Under the pieces are notes generated by a model. That model searched no databases and was not told the origin of the DNA. It saw nothing but the letters and a program-made list of their open reading frames with translations. Shown here piece by piece: positions 46,871 through 58,314 of a stretch of 64,000 bases of DNA (the first letter of the stretch is position 1; each line of letters starts with the position of its first letter). The position numbers and the translations under genes were made by a program. The stretch is from Antedon mediterranea (Eukaryota > Echinodermata > Crinoidea > Comatulida > Antedonidae). The stretch spans positions 10,919,001 through 10,983,000 of the forward strand of contig NC_092673.1 in assembly GCF_964355755.1 (NCBI RefSeq), in the 5' to 3' direction.

Positions 46871-48449
46871 ACTAGATTTGAACTCGTCACTTTGACGAGT
46901 TCGGGTTATCCGCGCATACGCAACATGCACATACTTTAAACTATATGAACCTCGACAATTATTATGCCATCCTGTGACATGAAATAAATATGTTTACAGT
47001 GCTGAATTGTACCTATTTTGTAGCATACATCATGTTACAGTATTTACAGAATACACTGTATGTTATATACAGTGTAGCATAGACGGAATTTCGAGACCCA
47101 TCTTTTAAATCAAATTATTAACACGATGACATCATCAAATTGACATAAAAATAACAAATTTAGAAGATAATTATCTAATTAATTACATTAATACAAATTT
47201 AAAGAATTTTGGTCACGTAAAAGTGAGATGCGCTCTCGTTTAAACGCAATGAACTTTTACGCAAGAGGTGAAAATATGACTTTTTGAATTCAACTGGCCA
47301 TATGATGACGTCACAACATCTGATTGACAAAATATTCACATGAATTCGTATCTACAATCCAATAGCTTCAAGAAAACGTTTTAATAATGATTATCACTTA
47401 TAACTCTAACGAGCTATAACCGATTGAAATTTACTGTAAAGATAAAAATAAGTGACCCACGTTATTTACATTTTTAGACATGATGACGTCATAAAAATTA
47501 AAATATATTTAACTCATGCGAGAGATAGTTGATTGACCTAGACAGTATTAAAATATATGAGGAAATGGAATACGTATAAGCGACATGCGCTCTATTTAAT
47601 GTAATGAGCAATAACGAAACAGTAAAAAATCCAATATTTTACATTTGTGTGGCCATACGATGACGTCATAACATCCGAGGGGTAAAGATTCTGCATGAAT
47701 TCATATCTACAACATATCTGCTTACATATTAAATTTTTAAAAATGGGGGTAACGGTAGATCCTGAGGAGCTATAATAGATTCAAAGTAGGCATAATTTTG
47801 ACAATATTTTGTCTTTTTTGCAACTAAAACGCACGCAAATTGTCTAAATCAACGTGTTCGTATGACGTCATTTTAATTTGAAATGATGTCAATTTTTTTT
47901 AAAATGACTAGGAAAGGCTGGAAAATCATAATTCAAGAGAAAAAAACATGATTTTCATGCACCGTGCGCACCATACGCGTATATTTTTTCGCACGCGCGG
48001 GAATTTTTGACATGCTCAAAATGTCATGATCAGCGTAGAAAGTTGATTAGAAATTAATTTTGCCCATTTTGAAACTTTAAATGCGCGTGCGCGCGTAACT
48101 TCTTGTAAAACATGTCATTTTTAATCCATAGAAAATTGACCCATGATATGAATTATAATTTTATTAAGTTTCATGAAAAAATATTTGTTGGTTCTAAAGT
48201 TATGATCAGTTATAGAAATTCATAAAATCGCGCGTAACTTACGCAACGCGTATCTGACATCGTCCAAAAGCTTGGCTGCACATCTACCCTTCAATGTCAA
48301 TCTTTTTACCAAGTTATACAAAGTTATGTTCACAAGCAATAGAGATATGCTGGTCACAAAATCCGGGAAAGAAAGATTAACAAAGAAGATGAAAAAAAAA
48401 GATATTTACAATCACATGGGTTATCCTGCAACTAAGTTGCGGATAACCA
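46871..48449 (-). repeat. Array unit 18 (ATTTG type)
   Basis: 1579 bp and very similar to unit 17, with which it is adjacent, suggesting recent duplication. It ends with one mini-hairpin. Confidence 0.9.
48419..48448. repeat. Junction mini-hairpin (G:C type, long stem)
   Basis: GGTTATCC ... GGATAACC with inner GCAACT/AGTTGC pairing and a bulged T, after GATATTTACAATCACATG. ACTAG follows at 48450. Confidence 0.9.
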
Positions 48450-49686
48450 ACTAGACATATAACTCGTCACTTTGACGAGTTAGTTATCCGCACGACAAAC
48501 GCCACGTGCACGTCATATGTTGGAATATTGCACACAGAAAAAGATTATGGCATTATGACCTGAACTGAAAAATATGATATGTTGTTATTGCTGAATTTCT
48601 ATTATTTTGATTCATATAATATAGTATACGGTACACAGTATAATCTGTATCCATATCACATACAGTGTAGAATAGCTGAAATTACGGAACCCGCTATTTA
48701 TTGCAATTTTTAACATGTTGACGGTTTTAAAATGAAACGCGCAGGTAGCAATGTCGGAAGGAAATCATCTCAGCAACAACATATTAACGTGTAGAAGAAA
48801 TTTGAAAACGTAAAATATTGATGCGCGCTCTTTTAAATGTAATGCATTGATGACGCAAAAGATTTTTGACATGCTCAAAATGACATGAAACGCGTAGAAA
48901 GTTGATTAGAAATTGATTTTTCGCATAATAAAATTTTAAACGCGCATGCGCGCGTAACTTTGTGTAAGACATGCCATTTTTAGTGCACAAAACGTTAGCG
49001 CACGATATATTAAATTAGACTTTTGCTAAGTTTCAATTTAAATTGTTATATGGTTTTCGATCTATGTTAAATACGCGAAATTCATAAAAACGCGCGTAAG
49101 TCATGTTGCGCAACTCTGATTTCATTCAAAAATAGGAAAGCACAACTTCACGTGATTGCCCATATGTTGACAAAGTTATAAAATGTTAACTTTAACGCGT
49201 AGAAAGTTGATTAGAAATTGATTTTTCGCATTATGAAAATTTTAAACGCGCGTTCGCGCGTAACTTCGTCTAAAACATGCCATTTTTAGTGCACAAAACG
49301 TTAGCGCACGATATAAATTAGACTTTTGCTAATTTTCAATTTAAATTGTTATATGGTTTTCGATCTATGTTAAATACGCGAAATTCATAAAAATGCGCGT
49401 AAGTCATGTTGCGCAACTCTGACGTCATTCAAAAATAGGAAAGCACAACTTCACTTGATTGCCCATATGTTGACAAAGTTATAAAATGTTAACTTTACAC
49501 GTTTTAGAGATACGCTCTGCACAAAAATGACAGAAAGAAAGAAGAATAATACAGAAAAAAAAAAAGATGATGAAACAGGACAGTTACAAGGAGTTATCCG
49601 CTGAATGCGGATAACTAACAAAGAAGATGAAAAAAAAGATATTTACAATCACATGGGTTATCCTGCAACTAAGTTGCGGATAACCA
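48450..49686 (-). repeat. Array unit 19 (A-to-C deletion, ~310-bp tandem duplication)
   Basis: 1237 bp. Subrepeat A breaks off at GACGCAAAAGAT (48862) and joins TTTTTGACATGCTCAAAATG of block C, removing B. The segment AACGCGTAGAAAGTTGATTA to the unit end is then repeated (48889-49194 and 49195-49505). Confidence 0.85.
49592..49685. repeat. Two junction mini-hairpins (A:T then G:C type)
   Basis: 49592-49616: AGTTATCCGC / GCGGATAACT, loop TGAAT. 49656-49685: GGTTATCC...GGATAACC with inner GCAACT/AGTTGC. Confidence 0.9.
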
Positions 49687-50861
49687 ACTAGATTTGAACT
49701 CGTCACTTTGACGAGTTCGGGTTATCCGCGCAAACGCATCCATGCACTTTCTTAACTATATGGACCTCGACAATTATTATGCCATCCTATTACATGAAAT
49801 AAATATGTTTACAGTGCTGAATTGTACCTATTATGTAGCATACACCATATTACAGTATTTTACAGAATAAACTGTATATTTTATTATACAGTGTAGCATA
49901 GACAAAATTACGAGACCCATCTTTTAAATCCAATTATTAACACGATGACATCATCAAATTGACATATAAAGATAACAATTTTAGAAGATAATTATCTAAA
50001 TAATTACATTAAAACAAATTTGAAGAATTTTGGGCACGTAAAAGTGAGATGCGCTCTATTTAATGTGATGAGCAATAACGAAAGAGTAAAAAATCCGATA
50101 TTTTACATTCGTGTGGCCATACGATGACGTCATAATATCCGAGTGGTAAAGATTCTGCATGAATTCATATCTACAACATATCTGCTTACATATTAAATTA
50201 AAAAAATTGGGGGTCGTGGATGATCCTGAGGAGCTATAATAGATTAAAAATAGGCATAATTTTGACAATATTTTGTAACTTTCGCATCTAAAACGCACGC
50301 AAATGGTCTAAATCAACGTGTTCGTATGACGTCATTTTAATTTGAAATGATTTCAATCTTTTTAAAAATGACTAGGAAAGGCTAGAAAATCACAATTCAA
50401 GAGAAAAACACATGATTTTCATGCTCCGTGCGCACTTTACGCGTAATTTTTTCGCGCGCGTGGGAAATTTTGACATGCTCAAAATGTCATGATCAGCGTA
50501 GAAAGTTGATTAGAAATTAATTTTGCGCATTATGAAATTTTAAATGCGCGTGTGCGCGTAACTTCTTGTGAAACATGCCATTTTTAATCCATAGAAAGTT
50601 CGCCCTTGATATGACTTAAATTTTCACCAAGTGTCAATACAAAATGACTTTTGGTTTATAATCTATGATCAATCATTGAAATTCATAAAATCGCGCGTAA
50701 GTTACGTTGCGCGACTCTGACGTCATTCAAAATATGGAGGTGCACAACTTCAGGTAAATGTCCATATAATGACAAAGTTATGCAAAAGATATATTCACAA
50801 GCAATAGGGGATATGCTGCTCACAAAAATCAGGGAAAGAAAGAAGAACAAAGAAGATGATG
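49687..50861 (-). repeat. Array unit 20 (A/B hybrid)
   Basis: 1175 bp. The first half of A fuses to the second half of B at the shared GAGATGCGCTCT (near 50046). This is the signature of unequal recombination between the two subrepeats. Confidence 0.85.
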
Positions 50862-52357
50862 ACTAGACATGAAACTCGTCACTTTGACGAGTTAGTTATC
50901 CGCACGACAAACGCCACGTGCACGCCATACGTTGGAATATTGCACACGGAAAAAGATTATGGCATTATGACCTGAACTGAAGACTATTAATGATATGTTG
51001 TTAGTGCTGAATTCTATTATTTTGATTCATATATAGTATACACAGTGTAATCTGTATACATATCACATACAGTGTAGAATAGGGGAAATTACGGGACCCG
51101 CTATTTATTGCAATTTTTAACATGCTGATGGTTTTAAAATGAAATTTTGGAAGGAAAATATCTCAGCAACAACATATTAACGTGTAGAAGGAATTTGAAT
51201 ACGTGAAATATTAATGCGCGCTCTTTTAAATGTAATGAACTATAACGCAAAATATGAAAATACGACTTTTTTTATTTAACTGGCCATATGATGACGTCAT
51301 CACATCCGATTGGCAAAATTTTCACATGATTTTGTATCTACAATCCAATAGCTTCAAGAAAACGTTTTAATTGTGATTATCACATTTTATTCTTACGAGC
51401 TATAACAGATTGAAATTTACTGATGAAATTAATGCCACATGTAATTTAAATTTTTAGGCATGATGACGTCATAATAATTAAAATATTTTTAACTCATGCG
51501 AAAGATAGTTGATTGACCTAGACAATATCAAAATCGGGGTGAAATTGGAAAATGGATAAGTGGAGATGCGCTCTATTAAATGTGATGAGCTATGACGAAA
51601 GATACAAAAATCCTCAATTTTATATTTGCGTGGCCATACGATGACGTTAAAATGTCCGGTTAGCCATATTAATACATGATCCGATATCTACAACTCATCA
51701 ACTTCCGGAATATGTCATCCACAAAAAGTTGACCGTGTAGTTTAGAAATTACGACTGTTTAAAAAAAGGCATAATTTTGACAATTTTTTGTACTTTTTCA
51801 TCAAAAACGTGCGCAAATTGTCCAATTCGACGTGCTCGTATGACGTAACTTTAAGTCGAAAGTGTTTAAAAGTTGGTAAAATTACTATAAAAGGCTGGAA
51901 AAACATAAATCACTCGAAAAAAATATGTTTTTAATGCTACGTGCGCACCGCACACGTAAAAATGTGCGCACGCGTGGGAATTTTTTACATGCTTAAAATG
52001 ACATGAAACGCGTAGAAAGTTGATTAGAAATTAATTTTGCGCATTTTGAAATTTTAAATGCGCGTGCACGCGTAACTTTTTGTAAAACATGCCATTTTTA
52101 GTGCACTAACAGTTTGCCCTTGATATGACTTAAATTTTCATAAAGGGTAAAAAAAAAATTACTCTTGGTTTTTAAGCTATGATCAGTCATTAAAAATCAT
52201 AAAATCGCGCGCAAGTCACGTTGCGCAACTCTGACGTCATTCAAAATAGGAGATGCACAACTTCACGTAAATGCCCACATGTTGTCAAAGTTATAAAATG
52301 TTATGTTTACACATTTTAGAGAAACGTGACTCACAAAAAAATGGGAAAGAAATAAGA
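50862..52357 (-). repeat. Array unit 21 (full length)
   Basis: 1496 bp with the order head, A, B, C. It has a small deletion in the A start (AAATGAAATTTTGGAAGG). Confidence 0.9.
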
Positions 52358-54135
52358 ACTAGACATGAAACTCGTCACTTTGACGAGTTAGTTATCCGCT
52401 CGACGCCACATGCACGTCATGCGTTAGAATATTGCACACAGAAAAATATTAAGGCATTATGACCTGAACTGAAGAATATGATTAGTTGTTATTTCTGAAT
52501 TCTGTTATTTTGTGTCATATACATAGTATACACAGTACAATCTGTATACATATCACAAACAGTGTAAAATAGGTGAAATTACGGGACCCGTATTTTATTG
52601 TAATGTTTAACATCTTGACGGTTTCAAAATGAAATGCAAAAGTAGAAATTTCAGAATGAAATTATCTCAGCAACAACATATTAACGTGTAGAAGAAATTT
52701 GAATACGTGAAATATTGATGCGCGCTCTTTTAAATGTAATGAAATATAACGCAAAAGATGAAAATACGACTTTTTGTATTTAACTGGCCATATGATGACG
52801 TCACAACATTTGATTGGCACAATTTTCACATGATTTTGTATCTACAATACAATAGCTTCCTGAAAACGTTTTAATCGTGATTATCACATTCTATTCTTAC
52901 GAGCTATAACAGATTAAAATTTACTGTAAAGATGAAATTAATGACCAACGTAATTTAAATTTTTAGGCATGATGACGTTGAAAAAATTAAAATATTTTAA
53001 TTCATGCAAAAGATAGTTGATTGACCTAGAATATATTAAAATCGGGGTGAAAATGGACAAAGAATAAGTGGAGATGCGCTCTATTAAATGTGATGAGCTA
53101 TGACGAAAGAGACAAAAATCCTATATTTTATATTCGCGTGGCCATACGATGACGTCACAATGTCCGGTTAGCCATATTAATGCATGATTCGATATCTAAA
53201 ACTCATCAACTTCCAGAATATGTAATTAAAAAAAATTTCTCCATGTAGTTTAGAATCTATGACTGTTTAAAAATATGCATAATTTTGACGAATTTTTGAA
53301 CTTTTTCACCAGAAACGCGTGCAAATTATTTAATTCGACGTGCTCGTATGATGTAATTTTAAGTCGAAATTGTTTAAAAGTTGGTAACATTACTATAAAA
53401 GGCTGAAAAAACATAAATCACGCGAAAAAAATATGTTTTTAACGCTACGTGTGCACCGCGTGCGTAAAAAGTTTCGCGCGCGTGGGAATTTTTGACATGC
53501 TCAAAATGACATGAAACGCATAGAAAGTTGATTAGAAGTTGATTTTTCGCACTCTAAAATTTTAAACGCGCGTGCGCGCGTAACTTTTTGTGAAAGATGC
53601 TATTTTTAATCCATAGAAAGTTTGCGCTTGATGTGACTTAAATTTTCACAAAGTGTCAAAACAAAATTATGTTTGGTTTTTAGTCTATGATCAATCATTG
53701 AAATTCATAAAATCGCGCGTAAGTCACGTTGCGCAACTCTGACGTCATTCAAAAATAGGAGGTGCACAATTTCACGTAAATGTCGATATGTTGACAAAGT
53801 TACGATATGTTCTGTTTACACGTTTTAGAGAAACGCGACGCACAAAAATGACAGAAGGAAAGAAGTATAATACAGAAAAAAAAAAAAAAAAAAAAAAATG
53901 ATGAAACAGGACGATTACAAGGAGTTATCCGCTACTAAGCGGATAACTAATAATACAGAAAAAAAAAAAAAAAAATATTGATCCACTACAATCACAAGGA
54001 GTTATCCGCTACTAAGCGGATAACTAAAAAAAAGATATTTACAATCACATGGGTTATCCTGCAACTAAGTTGCGGATAACCAAAAAAAAAGATCCTGACA
54101 ATAACAAGGGGTTATCCGCCAAGTGCGGATAACCA
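52358..54135 (-). repeat. Array unit 22 (full length, four mini-hairpins)
   Basis: 1778 bp, the longest uninterrupted unit, because its end carries ~250 bp of poly-A and four mini-hairpin units. Confidence 0.9.
53923..54134. repeat. Cluster of four junction mini-hairpins
   Basis: 53923-53948 and 54000-54025 (AGTTATCCGC / GCGGATAACT, loop TACTAA), 54052-54081 (GGTTATCC...GGATAACC, long stem) and 54110-54134 (GGTTATCCGC / GCGGATAACC, loop CAAGT). They are separated by poly-A and subtype-specific leaders, so all three subtypes stand together at one junction. Confidence 0.95.
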
Positions 54136-55616
54136 ACTAGACATGTAACTCGTCACTTTGACGAGTTAGTTATCCGCACGACAAACGTGCACATCATATG
54201 TTAGAATATTGCACACAGAAAAAGATTATGGCATTATGACCTGAACTGAAGAATATGATATGTTGTTATTGCTGAATTTCTATTATTTTGATTCATATAA
54301 TATAGTATAACACAGTATAATCTGTATCCATATCACATACAGTGTAGAATAGCTGAAATTACGGGACCCGCTATTTATTGCAATTTTTAACATGTTGACG
54401 GTTTTAAAATGAAACGCGCAGGTAGCAATTTCGGAAATTTGAATACGTGAAATATTGATGCGCGCTCTTTTAAATGTAATGCATTATGACGTAAAAGATG
54501 AAAATACGACTTTTTTTATTTAACTGGCCATATGATGACGTCACAACAACCGATTGGCAACATTTTCACATGATTTCGTATCTACAATCCAATAGCTTCC
54601 AGAAAACGTTTTAATCGTAATTATCACATTTTATTCTTACGAGCTATAACAGATTAAAATTTACTGTAAAGATGAAATTAATGCCACACGTAATTAAAAG
54701 TTTTAGGCATGATGACGTCATAAAAAATAAAATTTTTTTAACTCGTGCGAAAGATAGTTGATTGTCCTAGACAATATCAAAATCGAAGTGAAAATGGAAA
54801 ACGGATAACTGGAAATGCGCTCTATTAAATGTGATGAGCTATGACGAAAGATACAAAAATCCTAAATATTATATTCGCGTGGCCTTATGATGACGTCACA
54901 ATGTCCGGTTAGCCATATTAATACATGATCCGATATCTAAAACTCATCAACTTCCAGAATATGTCATCCACAAAAAGTTGATGGTGTAGTTTAGAAATTA
55001 CGAATGTTTAAAAAAAGGCATAATTTTGATGAATTTTTTAACTTTTTCATCAAAAACGCGCGCAAATTGTCCAATTCGAAGTGCTCGTATGACGTAACTT
55101 TAAATCGAAATTGTTTAAAAGTTGGTAAAATTACTAGAAAAATGGTGGAAAAACATAAATCAAGCGAAAAAAATATGTTTTTAATGCTACGTGCGCACCG
55201 CACACGTAAAAATTTGCGCACGCGTGGGAATTTTTGACATGCTTAAAATGACATGAAACACGTAGAAAGTTGATTAGAAATTAATTTTGCGCATTTTGAA
55301 ATTTTAAATGCGCGTGCACGCGTAACTTTGTGTTAAACACGCAATTTTTTTTTCACAGAAAGTTAGCGCATTACATAAGTTAAACTTTTGCAAAGTTTCA
55401 ATTTAAAATGTTATTTGGTTTTTGACCTATGTTAAATACGAGAAAATCGTTAAATCGCGCGTAAATCACGTTGCGCAACTCTAACGTCATTCACAATAGG
55501 AGGTGCACAATTTCACGTAAATGCCCACATGTTGACAAAGTTATAAAATGTTACGTTAGCACGTTTTAGAGATACGTGAGACACAAAATTGACACAAAGA
55601 AAGAAAAATAAAGAAA
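54136..55616 (-). repeat. Array unit 23
   Basis: 1481 bp with a ~40-bp deletion in A (TTCGGA joined to AATTTGAATACG near 54436); otherwise the order is complete. Confidence 0.9.
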
Positions 55617-57052
55617 ACTAGATTTGAACTCGTCACTTTGACGAGTTCGGGTTATCCGCGCAAACGCAACATGCACATACGCTTAAAATATATGAACGGC
55701 GAAAATTATTATGCCTTCCTATTACATGATTTAAATACGTTTACAGTGCTGAATTGTACCTATTTTGTAGCATACAACATATTACAGTATTTACAGAATA
55801 CACTGTATATGTTATATACAGTGTAGCATAGACGAAATTACAAGACCCATCTTTTAAATCCAATTATTAACACGATGACGTCATCAAATTGACATAAAGA
55901 TAACTATTTTAGAAGATAATTATCTAAATAATTACATTAATACAAATTTGAAGAATTTTGGGCACGTAAAAGTGACATGCGCTCTAGTTTAAACGCAATG
56001 AACTTTTACGCAAGAAATGAAAATATGACTTTTTGAATTCAACTGGCCATATGATAACGTCATGACATCAGATAGACAAAATTTGTATATGAATTCATAT
56101 CTACAATTCAACAACTTCTATAATAAGTTTTAATCATCACTTTTTATTCTGACGAGCTATAACAGATTGAAGTTTACTGTAAAGATGAAAAGAAGTGACC
56201 CACGTTATTTACATTTTTAGACATGATGACGTCATAAAAATTATACAATACAATACAAATTTTAAGAATTTGGGGCACGTAAAAGAGAGATGCGCTCTCG
56301 TTTAAATGCAATGAACTATTACGCAAGAGATAAAAATATGACTTTCTGAATTCAACTGGCCATATGATGACGTCACAACATCTAATTGCAAAATATTCAC
56401 ATGAATTCGTATCTACAACCCAATAGCTTCCAGAAAACGTTTTAATCATGATTATCACTTTTTATTCTGACGAGCTATAACAGATTGAAATTTACTGTAA
56501 AGATGAAAATAGGGGACCCACGTTATTTACATTTTTATACATGATGACGTCATAAAAATTAAAATGTTTTTAACTCATGCGAAAGATAGTTGATTGACCT
56601 AGAGAGTATTAAAATATCTGTGGAAATGGAATATGTATAAGCCAGATGCGCTCTATTTAATGTGATGAGCAATAACGAAAAGTAAAAAATCCTATATTTT
56701 ACATTCGAGTGGCCATACGATGACGTCATAACATTCGAGGGGTAAAGATTCTGCATGAATTCATATCTACAACATATCTGCTTACATATTAAATTAAAAA
56801 AATTGGGGGTCATGGATAATCCTGAGGAACTATAATAGATTAAAAATAGACATAATTTTGACAATATGTTGTCACTTTTGCAACTAAAACGCACGCAAAT
56901 GTTCTAAATCAACGTGTTCGTATGACGTCATATTTTAATTTGAAATGATGTCAATCTTTTTTAAAATGACTAGGAAAGGCTGTAAAATCATAATTCAAGA
57001 GAAAACACATGATTTTCATGCTCCGTGCGCACCTTACGCGTGAATTTTTTCG
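55617..57052 (-). repeat. Array unit 24 (extra A, truncated in C)
   Basis: An ATTTG-type unit with A, part of B, a second A (from 56250) and B. It stops in block C at CCTTACGCGTGAATTTTTTCG, where LINE sequence resumes. The array therefore ends in mid unit. Confidence 0.85.
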
Positions 57053-57655
57053 TTAAGTTTTATTCACGATTTGAGAATGATAATGATAATCAGTCCTTTA
57101 ATAAGTTAATTGATTGTAATATAGAAGACCGCATTGTTATAGATACAGGATGTTTACCAACAATTTCGGAAAGTGAACCAAAAAAAAGCCAGCGGTCCTT
57201 ATAACGTTAGCTTCTGGGTACTTGGTATGTGTGCTGAACATTTAGCGGTCCCCTTTACCCTATTGTTTCAAGAATCCCTGGATCTTCATCATGTGCCTAT
57301 CTGCTGGAAATCGTCAACAAAAGAGCCACCTAATCAATTGACAATTTCGCCCGGTAGCACTTACCCCTATTGTTATGAAGTGCTTTGAAAAGATTATTAG
57401 TAAACATCTTATTAACCCTTTATCTCCGCTTCTTGACCATTGGGAATTTGCTTTCCAACCACACAAGTGTGTAGATGATGCTGTTCTTACACTTGTAAGT
57501 CATGTTGATATTTTAAATTGTTATGTTAGAGCAACTTTTGTAGATTTTTCTTCTGCATTTAATAAATTGCAACCTAGCATTCTAATTAGAAAACTTAGTG
57601 ATATACTGTAAACGTAAATCCTTATCTTATAACATGGATTTTAGCTTTTTAAGTA
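57053..57655 (+). pseudogene. CR1-like LINE, piece 3: linker and RT N-terminus
   Basis: Resumes the LINE at VKFYSRFENDNDNQSFNKLI (pre-RT linker). It continues through KKASGPYNVSFWVLGMCAEH, FTLLFQESLDLHHVPICWKS, MKCFEKIISKHLINPLSPLL, FAFQPHKCVDDAVLTLVSHV and YVRATFVDFSSAFNKLQPSI (motif A with the catalytic D in VDFSSAF), with frameshifts at several points. It ends NVNPYLITWILAFL|S at the MITE. Roughly 70-80 residues between piece 2 and this point are missing compared with the family. Confidence 0.85.
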
Positions 57656-58314
57656 CCGTACTGACGCGGGTATAAGCCCATACTCGGGTATAAGCCCACC
57701 CCCGACTTTTGACTAATTTTCATGAAAAATGAGGCACTCGGGTATAAGCCCACCCATTAATTCGAAGATCTACAGTGTGTGTCGTAATACATTATTTTGT
57801 ATTTGGCGACGTCCATGCACCGAATACACCTACCTTTGACCATAACCAAGCTAGGCTAATATACGAGGCCTAGCGGTCCTGTTTTGTTTACACTCCATCG
57901 CGGTCGAAGATCGCTTCACACACGACGCTACAAGTCGCCAAAACGGAAAACCACTATTTGGTATCGGCTGCCATAAACAAGCTTATTAAATTTCTTTGGT
58001 ACATTTCTATTTAACGAACATTGTATACTTGCTTTTCTGCTTGATAAATTCTTGTTCAATTGATGTTTAAAATAAGATATTCTACGATAAATTACACGAA
58101 CTAGCCTATAAGCTTAATTTCCGACACTCTACACCTCGTGTATTTAGAGGCAACGTCGTACACGTGAGGGCGCTCGCTCACATGGTGGAATACACAGTGT
58201 ACATGTGCTGTTTTTGACGATCTGCATTTTTGGATCCTCGGGTATAAGCCCACCCCCCAAACTTGACGTGATTTCATGTTCAAGGGGGGTGGGCTTATAC
58301 CCACGTCAGTACGG
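57656..58314. mobile_element. TIR element, TA duplication (CCGTACTGACG ends)
   Basis: A 659-bp element with ends CCGTACTGACGCGGGTATAA and the complement of CCGTACTGACGTGGGTATAA, followed by GCCCA. TA flanks at 57654-57655 and 58315-58316. Subterminal GGGTATAAGCCCACCC repeats lie on both sides. Removal yields the LINE codons for FLSNRVKRVSV. It has no transposase. Confidence 0.9.

Larger units (their letters stand above)
16166..57052 (-). repeat. ~41-kb tandem array of ~1.5-kb non-autonomous Helitron-like units
   Basis: About 24 head-to-tail units, marked on the + strand by ACTAGA(CATGA/TTTG)AACTCGTC at 16166 (as CCAGATTTG), 19935, 21034, 22451, 23965, 25488, 27022, 28652, 30180, 31816, 33119, 37871, 39352, 42204, 43729, 45357, 46871, 48450, 49687, 50862, 52358, 54136 and 55617. 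Read on the minus strand, each unit ends with stem AACTCGTCA / TGACGAGTT (loop AAG), 5-8 nt, CTAG and T. That is a canonical Helitron 3' terminus. The other end begins near TCTTCTTTCTTTC. Unit anatomy on the + strand is head (~250 bp), subrepeat A, subrepeat B (both with GGCCATA-GATGACGTCAC), then the CG-alternating block C. No unit has a conserved ORF. The array interrupts a LINE. Its left edge is a unit terminus, and its right edge is truncated inside block C. Confidence 0.85.

Noticed and set aside
46748-48454. Paired frames starting MAAHL..FNVNLFTKLYK in units 17 and 18
   Set aside because: Same explanation: adjacent near-identical units. The frames diverge at the unit junction and run through the terminal hairpin and array head.
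53923-54134. Cluster of repeated stem-loops with spacers considered as a CRISPR array
   Set aside because: The spacing is irregular, the leaders are repeated rather than unique, and the setting is a eukaryotic intron. Helitron-junction hairpins explain it better.
20494-55237. Recurring 60-94 aa frames in block C of array units (for example 20494-20706, 28001-28189, 29581-29781, 55004-55237)
   Set aside because: They recur because the DNA repeats. Sister units break the frame with stops and indels, both strands are open in the same place, and no domain is visible.
16166-57052. Array interpreted as a centromeric satellite
   Set aside because: It lies inside a LINE within an intron of an apparently intact gene and is heterogeneous with nested insertions. 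Nothing links it to a centromere.
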